DNA of 64,000 nucleotides from Bacillus pumilus (GTDB taxonomy: Bacteria; Bacillota; Bacilli; Bacillales; Bacillaceae): contig MKZN01000005.1 of assembly GCA_001938995.1 (NCBI GenBank), forward strand, positions 62,001 to 126,000, read 5' to 3'. The notes beneath the pieces are model-generated. The model was not told the DNA's origin. It saw nothing but the letters and a program-made list of their open reading frames with translations, and did not search any database. This document shows positions 20,127 through 31,331 of this stretch, piece by piece; within the stretch, counting starts at the first letter, position 1, and each line of letters opens with the position of its first letter. The position numbers and the translations under genes are program-made.

Positions 20127-20155
20127 TTGCCGAACTCCGTCGAATCATGTACTAT
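20127..20155 (+). promoter_or_regulatory. Sigma-A promoter for mltG
   Basis: TTGCCG (20127-20132), 17-base spacer, TACTAT (20150-20155), with the mltG start 28 bases on. It separates mltG transcription from the BirA-controlled operon. Confidence 0.6.
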
Positions 20156-20182
20156 AAAAGCTAGATGTGAGGAGGGCCATGC

Positions 20183-21265
20183 ATGTTTTCAGAACAAAAC
20201 AAACGTCCATTTTTCAAAAGAAAAATGGGGATCGTCCTGTTATCTGTTCTTGCTGTTATCATCATTGCAGCATTATCAGGCTTTTTATATGTTAAATCAG
20301 CACTGGGACCGGTCGATCAAAAAAGTAAGCAAACGATTAATATTCATATTCCAAATGGGACATCTGTCCGAGAGATAGCAGGCATATTAAAAGAAAATGA
20401 ACTTATTTCTAACGACACGATTTTTACTTACTATGCAAAATACAAAAATGCTTCTGGTTTTAAAGCGGGATACTTTCATTTGAAACAAAACATGAACGCA
20501 GACCAGCTCATTCAAAAACTGACATCTGGTGGAACAGATTACGCTTTTCAACTTGTGATTCCAGAAGGGAAGCAACTCTCTGATATTGCTAAAATTATTG
20601 CAAACGAGACGAATTTTTCAGCGAAGGAAGTTGAAGCGAAGCTCGATGATCCAGCTTTTATCAAAACGCTCATAAAAAAATACCCAAAAACGGTGACATC
20701 AGAGGTTGAAGAGAAACAAGTCAAACATCCATTAGAGGGATATTTATTCCCTGCTACGTATCCGTTTTATCGTGAGGATGAATCGCTGGAAAACATCATT
20801 GAGACCATGATTAAGCAAACCGATCAATACGTGAAAACGTATGAAAAAGACATGAAAAAAAGAAACATGTCCATTCATGATGTCTTAACATTGGCATCAT
20901 TAATTGAAATGGAAGCAACAGAAAAGACGGATCGGGCAAAAATCTCAAGTGTTTTTTATAACCGATTGAAAAAGGACATGCCACTGCAAACAGATCCAAC
21001 GGTTCTTTATGCGCTTGGTGAGCATAAGTCGCGCGTCTACTACAAAGACTTAAAGGTGAAATCACCGTATAATACGTATGGTAATAAAGGGCTTCCACCT
21101 GGACCAATTGCAAATGCAGGGGAATCTTCTTGGAAAGCAGCACTACATCCTGAGAAAACAGATTTTATTTACTTTCTTGCGAAGAAAAATGGAGATGTTG
21201 TGTTTACCAAAACGTTAAATGAGCATAACAAAGCGAAAGCCAAATATATCACTGGTAGTAACTAA
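20183..21265 (+). CDS. mltG: Endolytic murein transglycosylase MltG
   Basis: 360-residue YceG-family protein that cuts nascent glycan strands at the membrane. A cytoplasmic N-terminus (MFSEQNKRPFFKRKMG) is followed by one transmembrane helix (about 15-38), a LysM-like domain (IPNGTSVREIAGILKENELI) and the catalytic domain with the glutamate in LASLIEMEA and the motifs LQTDPTVLYAL and YNTYGNKGLPPGPIANAG. GAGGAGGG precedes the ATG. It equals B. subtilis YrrL and stands alone between its promoter and a terminator. Confidence 0.94.
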   Translation: MFSEQNKRPFFKRKMGIVLLSVLAVIIIAALSGFLYVKSALGPVDQKSKQTINIHIPNGTSVREIAGILKENELISNDTIFTYYAKYKNASGFKAGYFHLKQNMNADQLIQKLTSGGTDYAFQLVIPEGKQLSDIAKIIANETNFSAKEVEAKLDDPAFIKTLIKKYPKTVTSEVEEKQVKHPLEGYLFPATYPFYREDESLENIIETMIKQTDQYVKTYEKDMKKRNMSIHDVLTLASLIEMEATEKTDRAKISSVFYNRLKKDMPLQTDPTVLYALGEHKSRVYYKDLKVKSPYNTYGNKGLPPGPIANAGESSWKAALHPEKTDFIYFLAKKNGDVVFTKTLNEHNKAKAKYITGSN

Positions 21266-21284
21266 CGCACAGTGAGAGAAAAAG

Positions 21285-21320
21285 ACTGTAGACAATAGAC
21301 AGATTGCCTGCAGTTTTTTT
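21285..21320 (+). terminator. Terminator after mltG
   Basis: Stem ACTGTAGACAA / TTGCCTGCAGT (one wobble, one mismatch) with a T7 tail. Confidence 0.75.
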
Positions 21321-21344
21321 CGTTGCCTGATTCCATTTTATAGG

Positions 21345-23068
<1,724 letters not shown>

Positions 23069-23088
23069 AACAAAAGGAGGTAAAGAAA

Positions 23089-24357
23089 ATGGCACTTTTA
23101 AAAGATGGAATTTCTGACATAATCAATGGAAAACGTGTCATTACAAAAAAACCAGAGCTGCTCGCACCAGCAGGTAACTTGGAAAAGCTGAAAATCGCTG
23201 TACATTATGGCGCAGACGCCGTCTTTATTGGCGGTAAAGAATTCGGATTACGCTCAAATGCAGATAACTTTTCGATTGAGGAAATGGCAGAAGGCGTTGC
23301 ATTCGCGAACAAATATGGCGCGCGTATTTATGTGACAACGAATATTTTCGCACATAATGAAAATATGGATGGACTGGAAGAATATCTTCAAGCGATTGAA
23401 GGTGCTGGTGTGTCAGGCATTATTGTCGCTGACCCACTCATTATTGAAACGTGCAAACGTGTGGCTCCAAAGCTAGAAGTCCACTTAAGCACACAGCAAT
23501 CTCTATCGAATTGGAAAGCCGTTCAGTTCTGGAAGGAAGAAGGACTTGAGCGTGTGGTGCTAGCGCGTGAAACAAGTGCTTCTGAGATGAAAGAAATGAA
23601 AGAAAAAGTTGATATTGAAATCGAAACCTTCATTCATGGTGCGATGTGTATTGCTTATTCTGGCCGATGTGTGCTCAGTAACCACATGACAGCTAGAGAC
23701 TCTAACCGCGGGGGTTGCTGTCAATCTTGCCGCTGGAATTACGATCTTTACCAACTAGAAGGCGCTGAGGAATCACCACGATTCGGTGAAGAAGATGCAC
23801 CATTTGCGATGAGTCCAAAAGACTTAAAGCTTGTAGAATCCATTCCACAAATGATTGAAATGGGGATTGACAGCTTAAAGATTGAAGGACGGATGAAATC
23901 CATTCATTATATCGCAACGGTTGTGAGCGTGTATCGTAAAGTAATCGATGCCTACTGTGCGGATCCAGAGAATTTTGTGATTCAGCAAGAATGGTTAGAT
24001 GAATTAGATAAATGTGCAAATCGTGATACAGCCCCAGCCTTTTTTGAAGGTGTACCGGGAACGGATGAACAAATGTTTGGCATTCATGGAAAGAAAACCA
24101 CATTTGACTTCGTAGGACTTGTCCTTCACTATGATGAAAAAGAACAAATCGTGACATTGCAGCAGCGTAACTTCTTTAAAGCTGGCGATGAAGTTGAATT
24201 CTTCGGACCAGAAATTGCGAATTTCACATGCAAAATTGAGACGATTTGGGATGAAAAAGGAAATGAGCTGGATGCCGCTCGTCATCCGCTGCAAATCGTA
24301 AAATTCAAGCTTGATCAAAAAGTATACCCTAGCAACATGATGAGAAAGGGGAAATAA
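23089..24357 (+). CDS. trhP2: tRNA wobble-uridine hydroxylation protein TrhP2 (U32 family, YrrO)
   Basis: 422-residue U32-family protein, the larger partner. It opens [29 protein letters not shown] and carries the full cysteine set around [15 protein letters not shown] and [10 protein letters not shown], expected to hold an Fe-S cluster. A C-terminal beta-barrel extension is present. The family uses prephrenate-dependent hydroxylation of U34 in tRNA, as shown for E. coli TrhP; that is family knowledge. AAAGGAGG lies before the ATG, 20 bases after trhP1. Confidence 0.92.
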   Translation: MALLKDGISDIINGKRVITKKPELLAPAGNLEKLKIAVHYGADAVFIGGKEFGLRSNADNFSIEEMAEGVAFANKYGARIYVTTNIFAHNENMDGLEEYLQAIEGAGVSGIIVADPLIIETCKRVAPKLEVHLSTQQSLSNWKAVQFWKEEGLERVVLARETSASEMKEMKEKVDIEIETFIHGAMCIAYSGRCVLSNHMTARDSNRGGCCQSCRWNYDLYQLEGAEESPRFGEEDAPFAMSPKDLKLVESIPQMIEMGIDSLKIEGRMKSIHYIATVVSVYRKVIDAYCADPENFVIQQEWLDELDKCANRDTAPAFFEGVPGTDEQMFGIHGKKTTFDFVGLVLHYDEKEQIVTLQQRNFFKAGDEVEFFGPEIANFTCKIETIWDEKGNELDAARHPLQIVKFKLDQKVYPSNMMRKGK

Positions 24358-24364
24358 CAGGCAC

Positions 24365-24997
24365 ATGAGGAGTAAACCAGTGGTGATTGGAATTGCTGGC
24401 GGCTCGGGTTCTGGAAAAACGAGCGTTACCAATTCGATCTATGAAAAATTTAAAGGACATTCCATCCTCATGCTACAGCAAGATTTATATTACAAAAATC
24501 AAAGTCATATGCCATTTGAAGAGCGCCTGCTCACGAACTATGATCATCCGCTTGCATTCGACAATGACCTGATGTTTGAGCATTTAGAACAGCTGTTAAG
24601 GTATGAATCCATTGAAAAACCAATTTATGATTTCAAATTAAACACACGCTCAGAAGAGACTGTCCATGTGGAACCAAAGGATGTCATCATCGTTGAAGGT
24701 ATCTTTGCTTTAGAAGACGAACGTCTTAGAGACTTAATGGATATTAAACTATATGTCGATACAGATGCAGATCTGCGCATCATTCGCCGCATTTTACGCG
24801 ATACGAAGGAAAGAGGCCGTTCGATCGATTCCGTGATCGAACAATATGTATCAGTTGTCAGACCGATGCATAATCAATTCATTGAACCAACAAAGCGCTA
24901 CGCTGATATCATCATCCCAGAAGGCGGCCAAAACCACGTGGCGATCGATTTAATGGTCACAAAGATCCAAACGATTCTTCAGAACCGCGGTGAGTAA
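24365..24997 (+). CDS. udk: Uridine kinase
   Basis: 210-residue uridine/cytidine kinase of the pyrimidine salvage pathway. The P-loop is [12 protein letters not shown], followed by [22 protein letters not shown], and the lid [13 protein letters not shown]. It starts 7 bases after trhP2; AAAGGGG is about 13 bases upstream of the ATG, a slightly long spacing. It ends the operon at a very strong palindromic terminator. Confidence 0.95.
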   Translation: MRSKPVVIGIAGGSGSGKTSVTNSIYEKFKGHSILMLQQDLYYKNQSHMPFEERLLTNYDHPLAFDNDLMFEHLEQLLRYESIEKPIYDFKLNTRSEETVHVEPKDVIIVEGIFALEDERLRDLMDIKLYVDTDADLRIIRRILRDTKERGRSIDSVIEQYVSVVRPMHNQFIEPTKRYADIIIPEGGQNHVAIDLMVTKIQTILQNRGE

Positions 24998-25007
24998 TGG
25001 TGAGAAG

Positions 25008-25038
25008 AAAAAGACCTTTACACGTGTAAAGGTCTTTT
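25008..25038. terminator. Palindromic terminator after udk
   Basis: AAAAGACCTTTACAC pairs with GTGTAAAGGTCTTTT with almost no loop, and a TTTT end in both directions. Confidence 0.88.
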
Positions 25039-25271
25039 GCGCACAGGCATAGCTAGCATTTCAATTGTATGCTGATCACTTTTGATAAAGCATATGTGTC
25101 ATTGTATGAGAAGCCATGCAACGCGTGAACGATTTAATATGATAGAAAAACATTGATGTAAAGCCGAAGTCGAAAAGTGACGATTGTAGGCTGAAAGAGT
25201 GAAGATATGCTGTTTTGTAAAAGTATATTAAAAAAACAACAAACAAATCATCACAAATTTTCAAACAATTC

Positions 25272-25300
25272 TTGATCAAATTGCAATTTTGTAATAATAT
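25272..25300 (+). promoter_or_regulatory. Promoter inside the udk-greA gap
   Basis: TTGATC (25272-25277), 17-base spacer, TAATAT (25295-25300). Transcription would begin near 25307 and run through a series of hairpins. Confidence 0.5.
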
Positions 25301-25306
25301 AGCATA

Positions 25307-25580
25307 GACATATCGTACACTGACCATATTATGTATTGGATGATGAAGAATGGGTAAGCTATTCTTCTACATATGATCGAAATGGCCGAACGAGGTACAG
25401 GAGCTTCCTGTGCCTTTCCACAGTTTGTGCGATGAAGATGCTCATCATTAGATTGCTACTAGTTCTGTCTATAAAAGACATTATAGTTGCATCTAATAGA
25501 GACGCCATGTAAGATGGACTTTTACGAATATGGACAGAAGGAATGAGGACCTGAAAAATGTCCTCATTCTTGTATATTTC
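25307..25580 (+). ncRNA. Candidate structured RNA or attenuated greA leader
   Basis: The 645-base gap between udk and greA holds no gene, but its right half is packed with hairpins behind a promoter. These are GAAGAAT / ATTCTTC (25345-25367); GGTACAGGA / TCCTGTGCC with a 3-base loop (25394-25414); CACA / TGTG (25419-25429); GATGA / TCATC (25431-25446); and a long stem, ATTAGAT / ATCTAAT enclosing GC/GC, ACTA/TAGT and TGTCT/AGACA (25447-25497). A terminator closes it at 25541-25579. It matches no riboswitch class I know. It may be a free RNA of about 270 bases or a greA leader. The left half (25040-25270) shows nothing I can name. Confidence 0.5.
25541..25579 (+). terminator. Terminator of the RNA candidate, 64 bases before greA
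   Basis: Stem GAATGAGGAC / GTCCTCATTC with a 9-base loop, then TTGTATATTT. Confidence 0.7.
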
Positions 25581-25642
25581 AGTCGTTACTCACATACAGA
25601 AAGCCTTGTATGATGAGGATTAATAGAAGGAGTGAATGATTC

Positions 25643-26116
25643 ATGGCACATGAGAAAGTGTTTCCAATGACGGAAGAAGGAAAGCATAAACTAGAAGAAG
25701 AGCTTGAATATTTGAAAACGGTTAAACGTAAAGAGGTTGTAGAACGCATCAAGATCGCTAGAAGCTTCGGTGACCTCTCTGAAAACTCAGAATATGACTC
25801 TGCTAAAGAAGAACAAGCATTTGTAGAGGGTCGTATCACAACACTTGATAATATGATTCGTAATGCGAGAATTATTGAAGATGAGGGGAACTCCAATATT
25901 GTCTCTCTAGGTAAAACCGTCACATTCGTTGAATTGCCAGACGGTGAAGAAGAGTCTTATACAATTGTTGGAAGTGCAGAGGCAGACCCGTTTGAAGGAA
26001 AGATTTCAAACGATTCACCAATCGCTAAAAGCTTGTTAGGCAAACAAGTAGATGACAAAGTCACCGTTCAAACTCCGGGCGGAGAAATGTTCGTCCAAAT
26101 TGTAAAAATTTCATAA
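25643..26116 (+). CDS. greA: Transcription elongation factor GreA
   Basis: 157 residues. The N-terminal coiled coil ([46 protein letters not shown]) carries the acidic tip DLSENSEYD that stimulates RNA cleavage in backtracked RNA polymerase. The C-terminal globular domain shows [36 protein letters not shown] precedes the ATG. It sits between the structured RNA candidate and pbpI, with a terminator at its 3' end. Confidence 0.96.
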   Translation: MAHEKVFPMTEEGKHKLEEELEYLKTVKRKEVVERIKIARSFGDLSENSEYDSAKEEQAFVEGRITTLDNMIRNARIIEDEGNSNIVSLGKTVTFVELPDGEEESYTIVGSAEADPFEGKISNDSPIAKSLLGKQVDDKVTVQTPGGEMFVQIVKIS

Positions 26117-26132
26117 TCACGTTTACATGATA

Positions 26133-26166
26133 AACACCTCGTCCACAATAAGGACGAGGTGTTTTT
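26133..26166 (+). terminator. Terminator after greA that contains the pbpI ribosome binding site
   Basis: Stem AACACCTCGTCC / GGACGAGGTGTT with a 7-base loop and a T-run that ends exactly at the pbpI ATG (26167). GAGGTG at 26156-26161, the only binding site for pbpI, lies in the right arm. Confidence 0.8.
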
Positions 26167-27909
26167 ATGCATAAAAAAAGAAGAATTCAATGGACAGGCG
26201 CCATTATTTTTGTATTATTGCTCGGGCTATTAGTGAGATTGGCTGAAATACAGCTATTTTTCACAGAATCCTTTTCTAAACTGGATATCAATTTAATTCA
26301 AGAAAGTGTCAAACAACGAACAGAAGAAGTGGTGATCTCAGATGGACGCGGAGAGTTTTTAGATCGGAACGGCCAAACGCTACTGACAAAAGAACAGCCA
26401 GCAGTCATCTTATTTCCCTTTCTACAATATGATCTTCTCCATTTAAATCAGACCGCTTCCATTCTCGGAATGCAGCAGGAAGACCTCCAAAGGCAGCTAA
26501 CAGATACGAAAAAACCTCTTATCTTAAAAGACAATATCACGAAAAAAATGCTGGAAGACATCAATGAGATGAAATATTCCGGTGTGTATGGCGTATACAT
26601 GAAAGAGAAAGACAAAAATAGACTTGCTCTCCACACATTAGGTTTCACAAGTGAAAATCCTGAATTACTCAGAAAACGGTATCCTGACAAAAAAGAGCTG
26701 TCCATCCGAACAGAGATTGGTACGTTTGGGCTGGAAAGTACGTTTGATGAATTTCTGTTACCTGAACAAGATACAAAATTGTTATATCATGTGGACGGAA
26801 AGGGAAACCCTTTGTTTGGAATGGACGTCAAATATACAGCAGAGGCCAATGCATTTTACCCCCTAGAAGTCCAAACAACAATGGATGAGAACATGCAAGC
26901 TGAAATGGAGAAGATTCTCAAAGAAAAAGGCGTCGAAAAAGGCGGAGCGGTTCTACTCGATATTGAACATAGCAGTGTGCTTGCGATGGCGAGCGTGCCA
27001 AATATCACAAGCAAGAACCGGCATGAGGCAAGAAATTATATGCTCACTGCCGCTGCACCAGGCTCCGTGTTTAAAACAGCCATACTTGCCGCAGCCATCG
27101 AAAAGAACCTCGATCAGCCACAAACGATGTATGATTGTCGAAAGAATTTATATGGAGAGCCAGAGGGAAAGCTAGAAGTGCTGAACCTGCCTGAAAGCTT
27201 TGCGCAAAGCTGCAATTATACGTTCGCTACACTCGCCGAAAAGATCATTCAAACCGACCCTCAATTCATCGAGAAGACAGCGGGAAAACTTGGACTCATC
27301 GATCGTGCTGGATGGGAAGGGGACGTCTACCATCAACAACAATTCAAACAGTTTGATCGAGAAGAAACAGGCACAGTGTGGGGAGATAAAAGAGACAAGC
27401 ATGTCAAAAAAGCCATTGCTCAAACAGCCATCGGACAAAAAAACGTCAAAACAACACCTCTACAAATAGCCAATATGATGGCGACGATTGCAAGAGGCGG
27501 AGAAAGAAGAGAAGTAAGAATTGCGGATAAAGTACTGTATCAAAATGGAACAACGATGCTTTCCTTTCAAAACAAACGAGCCAAAGGGGAAAGCATTGAC
27601 CGCTATACCGCTCAAAAATTACAAAAGTATTTAAGGCAGGTGGTGACAGCTGACAAAGGGACCGGCAGAAGGTTTCAAGATTTGCCATTTGAAGTAGCGG
27701 GGAAATCAGGTACAGCTCAAACGGGTAGTGAAAACAAAAAAGGACATCCACTCTATCATAAATGGTTTGCTGGATACTTTCCGGTGGATCAGCCAACCTA
27801 TGCCCTTGTTGTCGTTCATCTAGATGAGACAAGTGGACGCGCTAAGACAAATGAGGCGTTTTATGATATTGTAAAAAAGGTCAATGAAATTGAAAAGAAA
27901 CAGACATAG
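26167..27909 (+). CDS. pbpI: Class B penicillin-binding protein PbpI (YrrR)
   Basis: 580-residue monofunctional transpeptidase. A short cytoplasmic N-terminus and one membrane anchor (about 10-30) come first, then a non-catalytic domain ([15 protein letters not shown]) and the transpeptidase domain. Its active-site motifs are complete: Ser300 in PGSVFKT, Ser348-Cys-Asn, and Lys513 in GKSGTAQTG. It crosslinks peptidoglycan outside the membrane; B. subtilis PbpI is linked to sporulation and to YrrS. Its only ribosome binding site is embedded in the greA terminator hairpin. Confidence 0.93.
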   Translation: MHKKRRIQWTGAIIFVLLLGLLVRLAEIQLFFTESFSKLDINLIQESVKQRTEEVVISDGRGEFLDRNGQTLLTKEQPAVILFPFLQYDLLHLNQTASILGMQQEDLQRQLTDTKKPLILKDNITKKMLEDINEMKYSGVYGVYMKEKDKNRLALHTLGFTSENPELLRKRYPDKKELSIRTEIGTFGLESTFDEFLLPEQDTKLLYHVDGKGNPLFGMDVKYTAEANAFYPLEVQTTMDENMQAEMEKILKEKGVEKGGAVLLDIEHSSVLAMASVPNITSKNRHEARNYMLTAAAPGSVFKTAILAAAIEKNLDQPQTMYDCRKNLYGEPEGKLEVLNLPESFAQSCNYTFATLAEKIIQTDPQFIEKTAGKLGLIDRAGWEGDVYHQQQFKQFDREETGTVWGDKRDKHVKKAIAQTAIGQKNVKTTPLQIANMMATIARGGERREVRIADKVLYQNGTTMLSFQNKRAKGESIDRYTAQKLQKYLRQVVTADKGTGRRFQDLPFEVAGKSGTAQTGSENKKGHPLYHKWFAGYFPVDQPTYALVVVHLDETSGRAKTNEAFYDIVKKVNEIEKKQT

Positions 27910-27976
27910 AACATCCCTTCATGTCATGTTAAAATAGTAACGACTTAGGGAACAGAGGCAAAGGAGTGCAGAGATT

Positions 27977-28645
27977 TTGAGTAGAAATTCTCGATTTGAA
28001 CATCGTGATAAGCGCAGAAAGGCGAATATGGTGCTTAACATATTAATTGGTATCGTTGTGGTGCTTATTTTGGTTGTTGCATCGAGTTTGTTAATTTTTA
28101 ATCAACCACAAAATCCAGATGTAGCGAAGGAACCATCCAAAACCGCACCTGCATCGAGTGAAAATAAACAAACCTCAGACGAAGATGTGAAAGATCAAAA
28201 GAAAGACACATCCGATGATTCAGACGCAAAACAAGATGATTCATCTGATAATGAAGACGACGAGACAAAGAAAACAGATGATGAAGAACAGCCAAACAAA
28301 GATGCGTTAAAAGACGCCAAAGAGACTGACGGCGGGAAAACAAATGACGTAGACAAAACATATGAAAACGACGACTGGGAGCCTGTTGGAACAGAGCAAT
28401 CCGGTTCACATACAGCGACCTATGATTCTAGTTCTGAAGACTGGAAAGAAATGATCAAAGCCATGTCATATGCGACAGGGATTACAGAAGATCAAATGAC
28501 TGTCCTATGGTTAGGAAACAACGGAGGCCCTCAAGATGCAAAAGGAACCGTCCGGGATCAATCAACAGGCGAACGCTACCGCGTAGAAATTACATGGGTG
28601 GATGAAAAAGGCTGGAAACCTGTGAAGGTTGAAAAATTAAAATAA
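27977..28645 (+). CDS. yrrS: YrrS, DUF1510 membrane protein
   Basis: 222 residues. A basic N-terminus (NSRFEHRDKRRKAN) precedes one membrane helix (about 18-40), then a long disordered linker of Asp, Lys, Ser and Glu (about 50-135), and a conserved C-terminal DUF1510 domain (SSEDWKEMIKAMSYATGITEDQMTVLWLGNNGGP). It acts at the outer face of the membrane; in B. subtilis it is co-expressed with PbpI, with a suggested sporulation role. The start is TTG 27977, with AAGGAGTG about 9 bases upstream. An extended -10 (TG-T-TAAAAT, 27927-27935) gives it its own promoter. Confidence 0.88.
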   Translation: MSRNSRFEHRDKRRKANMVLNILIGIVVVLILVVASSLLIFNQPQNPDVAKEPSKTAPASSENKQTSDEDVKDQKKDTSDDSDAKQDDSSDNEDDETKKTDDEEQPNKDALKDAKETDGGKTNDVDKTYENDDWEPVGTEQSGSHTATYDSSSEDWKEMIKAMSYATGITEDQMTVLWLGNNGGPQDAKGTVRDQSTGERYRVEITWVDEKGWKPVKVEKLK

Positions 28646-28649
28646 ACAC

Positions 28650-28681
28650 AAAAAAAGATAGCGGCATGCTATCTTTTTTTG
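28650..28681. terminator. Terminator between yrrS and the yrzA remnant
   Basis: AAAAAAGATAGC / GCTATCTTTTTT with a 5-base loop, T-runs in both directions. Confidence 0.85.
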
Positions 28682-28682
28682 T

Positions 28683-28812
28683 TTAGACATTGGCTTTAAA
28701 ATGAACGACTGCTGTATACAATATCCGTTCATCAATGACAGTCAAGTTCTTTCAAGGAAGTGGCTTCAAAAAATTCAATTTTGTCCTTTAAAAAATCCAG
28801 TTGAAAATCCAT
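28683..28812 (-). pseudogene. yrzA: Decayed yrzA (DUF2536-like)
   Basis: On the minus strand AAGGGTG and an ATG (28812) open a reading frame MDFQLDFLKDKIEFFEATSL that stops after 23 residues. In another frame the next bases continue TVIDERILYTAVVHFKANV and end at a stop at 28683. As I remember it, the DUF2536 protein YrzA (about 70 residues, same locus in B. subtilis) starts with a KIEFFEA-type helix and ends in a YTAVVHFKA-type strand. The remnant therefore has both ends but has lost about 25-30 codons and its frame. A terminator sits directly behind it. The family match is from memory. Confidence 0.6.
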
Positions 28813-28997
28813 AAGATTCACCCTTTCATGCTCTAACTTCATCATAATTGCTCATTCTTAAAAGGGCAAACATTTTTACCCCCCTCCAGTATGTTTTAGT
28901 AGGAAAGAAACAGAAGATGTGGTAGGATAGGAACTGTTCGACGGAATAAAGCATACTATACAGATAGGAATAAATAGATAAAGTGGAGGGAAAGAAA

Positions 28998-29660
28998 ATG
29001 GGACGTGAGTTTCTTTCTTTATTTGATCATTGGGCTTCATCTTATGATGACACAGTAAATGGTCACGATGAACAGTATGAAGAGGTCTTTCGCCGGTATC
29101 CGGCTATCTTAAAAGAGATTGTTGAACGTTCAGGTGAAAATGTACTTGAATTTGGAAGTGGCACAGGGAACCTGACGGCGGCGCTTGTAGCTGCAGGTAA
29201 ACAAGTGTTTGGTGTGGAACCATCTAATGCCATGAAGACAGCGGCGCTTCAAAAAGGATTGCCAAACGTGTTTCATGATGGTGATTTTTTATCGTTTCCA
29301 GCGCCTCCTTTTGATGTGGATACGATCGTCAGCTCCTATGCTTTCCACCATTTAACGGACGAAGAAAAAAAACAAGCCATTCACATCTATAGCAACATCC
29401 TTCACTCAGATGGTAAAATAGTCTTTGCTGATACAATGTTTCAAAATCAAGCAGCGCATCATGCTGAAATCAATAAAGCGAAAGCCGCTGGATTTGATCA
29501 ACTTGCTGACGATTTAGAAACGGAATACTATCCATCCATTGATGTGTTAAAGGAAATCTTTGAAGAAGAAGGTTTTAGCATGTCATTTCATCAGATGAAT
29601 GACTTTGTTTGGATTGTAGAGGCGAAGAAAAGGGAACGAAGGAATGAAAGGATGTTTTGA
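28998..29660 (+). CDS. yrrT: SAM-dependent methyltransferase YrrT
   Basis: 220-residue class I methyltransferase: motif I is [19 protein letters not shown], the acidic end of strand 2 is VFGVEPS, and the post-I region reads [13 protein letters not shown]. It is the first gene of the methionine-to-cysteine operon yrrT-mtnN-mccA-mccB-yrhC. The substrate is unknown, but the next gene recycles its product S-adenosylhomocysteine. GTGGAGGG is upstream of the ATG at 28998. CymR represses this operon in B. subtilis; a half-site-like ATAGGAAT lies at 28964-28971. Confidence 0.9.
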   Translation: MGREFLSLFDHWASSYDDTVNGHDEQYEEVFRRYPAILKEIVERSGENVLEFGSGTGNLTAALVAAGKQVFGVEPSNAMKTAALQKGLPNVFHDGDFLSFPAPPFDVDTIVSSYAFHHLTDEEKKQAIHIYSNILHSDGKIVFADTMFQNQAAHHAEINKAKAAGFDQLADDLETEYYPSIDVLKEIFEEEGFSMSFHQMNDFVWIVEAKKRERRNERMF

Positions 29661-29661
29661 T

Positions 29662-30357
29662 TTGAAAATCGCAGTCATAGGTGCAATGGAAGAAGAAGTA
29701 ACGATTTTAAGAGATCAATTAGAGAATGCAACTCAAAAAAACATCGCTGGGTGTGAATTTACAACAGGTGTTTATGAAGATAAAGAAGTGATTTTATTAA
29801 AATCAGGGATTGGAAAAGTGAATGCTGCGGTCAGCACAACACTACTACTGGACCGTTTTCAGCCAGACTATGTGATCAATACAGGATCCGCTGGTGGTTT
29901 CCATGACTCATTAAATGTAGGTGATATCGTTATATCAACAGATGTGCGACATCATGATGTAGATGTGACGATCTTTGATTATGAATATGGACAGGTGCCA
30001 GGTTTACCAGCTGCTTTTGTTGCGGATGAAAAACTTGTGAAACTAGCAGAGGAATCAGCTTTAGAGATTGAACATATCCAAGTGGTAAAAGGAACGATCG
30101 CAACAGGCGATTCATTTATGAATGATCCAGGCCGGGTAGCGTTTGTTAGAGAGAAATTCCCTGAGTTATATGCAGTTGAAATGGAGGCAGCAGCCGTTAG
30201 CCAAGTATGTCATCTGTTTGAAACGCCATTTGTGGTCGTTCGAGCGCTATCGGATATTGCAGGGAAAGAATCGAATATATCCTTTGACCAATTTCTTGAG
30301 CAAGCAGCGATTCACTCAACAGACCTTGTCCTGCGTATGATAAAGCAAACACAATAA
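29662..30357 (+). CDS. mtnN: MTA/SAH nucleosidase MtnN
   Basis: 5'-methylthioadenosine/S-adenosylhomocysteine nucleosidase, 231 residues. It has the IGAMEEEV N-terminus with the catalytic glutamate, INTGSAGGF, the substrate segment [13 protein letters not shown], and [12 protein letters not shown] with the catalytic aspartate. It produces S-ribosylhomocysteine for LuxS and the downstream reverse transsulfuration enzymes. The start is TTG 29662, one base after the yrrT stop, with AAAGGATG upstream; the longer frame overlapping yrrT is unlikely. Confidence 0.94.
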   Translation: MKIAVIGAMEEEVTILRDQLENATQKNIAGCEFTTGVYEDKEVILLKSGIGKVNAAVSTTLLLDRFQPDYVINTGSAGGFHDSLNVGDIVISTDVRHHDVDVTIFDYEYGQVPGLPAAFVADEKLVKLAEESALEIEHIQVVKGTIATGDSFMNDPGRVAFVREKFPELYAVEMEAAAVSQVCHLFETPFVVVRALSDIAGKESNISFDQFLEQAAIHSTDLVLRMIKQTQ

Positions 30358-30383
30358 AAAAGAAGGGGCTTCCCCTTCTTTTC
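30357..30383 (+). terminator. Intra-operon hairpin between mtnN and mccA
   Basis: AAAAGAAGGGG / CCCCTTCTTTT with a 3-base loop and only a short T-tail. It probably acts as a partial terminator or RNA-end stabiliser inside the operon. Confidence 0.65.
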
Positions 30384-30405
30384 CATGCAAAGGATGGGAA
30401 AAACA

Positions 30406-31329
30406 ATGGTTGTTATTCAAGATATAACAGAATTAATCGGTCATACACCACTTTTAAAGCTGTCAGGTAGTGGTGTGCCAGCAGGTGTTGACGTTTATGC
30501 AAAGCTTGAAATGATGAATCCAGGTGGAAGTATTAAAGATCGTTTAGGTGACATGCTGATACGAGAAGCATTGGCGTCAGGCAAACTCCGACCAGGAGGA
30601 ACGATCATAGAAGCAACTGCTGGAAACACAGGAATTGGGCTTGCTTTAAGCGCAAGGAAATATCAATTGCAGACCATTTTTTGTGTGCCAGAACATTTTA
30701 GTCAAGAAAAACAACAGCTCATGAAGGCGCTTGGTGCACAGATGATCCATACACCAAGAGAAGAAGGCATGAAAGGTGCCATCAATCGAGCACTTGAACT
30801 AGAGGCAAGTCTTGAAAATGCCTATTGCGTTTTACAATTTGAAAACCGAGTAAATCCATTGACTTACTATAAAACGCTTGGTCCAGAGCTCTGGTCTGAC
30901 TTACATGGCAAAATCGATATCTTTGTAGCAGGAGCGGGTTCTGGAGGGACTTATCAAGGGTGTGCAGCATATTTAAAAGAGCAACATCCTGCTTTAAAAA
31001 CGGTCGTCGTAGAACCAGAAGGATCTATTTTAAATGGCGGGGAGCCTGGTCCGCACAAGACAGAAGGAATTGGTCTTGAATTTATTCCGGATTATATGGA
31101 ATCAGCCTTATTTGACGAGATTTATACCGTTAGTGATGACGATGCTTTCCGAATGGTCAAGGAAGCAGCCGAAAAAGAAGGAGTTCTGATCGGCAGCTCT
31201 TCAGGTGCCGCTCTATTTGCAGCCCTAGAGGAAGCCAAAAAGGCAGCACCAGGGACAGTCATCGTCACGATTTTCCCTGACAGTAGTGAACGATATTTAA
31301 GTAAAGGTATTTATGAGGGAGGAAAATGA
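30406..31329 (+). CDS. mccA: O-acetylserine-dependent cystathionine beta-synthase MccA
   Basis: 307-residue PLP enzyme of the cysteine synthase/cystathionine beta-synthase family (YrhA). It joins homocysteine and O-acetylserine into cystathionine. The PLP lysine is in MNPGGSIKDRLG, the phosphate loop is EATAGNTGIG, and the C-terminal serine is in GSSSGAAL. The ATG at 30406 with AAAGGATG upstream is preferred; an ATG at 30385 has no binding site. It is followed at once by mccB. Confidence 0.92.
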   Translation: MVVIQDITELIGHTPLLKLSGSGVPAGVDVYAKLEMMNPGGSIKDRLGDMLIREALASGKLRPGGTIIEATAGNTGIGLALSARKYQLQTIFCVPEHFSQEKQQLMKALGAQMIHTPREEGMKGAINRALELEASLENAYCVLQFENRVNPLTYYKTLGPELWSDLHGKIDIFVAGAGSGGTYQGCAAYLKEQHPALKTVVVEPEGSILNGGEPGPHKTEGIGLEFIPDYMESALFDEIYTVSDDDAFRMVKEAAEKEGVLIGSSSGAALFAALEEAKKAAPGTVIVTIFPDSSERYLSKGIYEGGK

Positions 31330-31331
31330 AC

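Noticed and set aside
20127..20378. Plus-strand frame starting at the mltG promoter
   Set aside because: It begins in the -35 box and overlaps mltG in another frame without a binding site.
25040..25270. Search for a second RNA or small gene in the left half of the udk-greA gap
   Set aside because: Only weak hairpins and reading frames of fewer than 20 codons without binding sites were seen.
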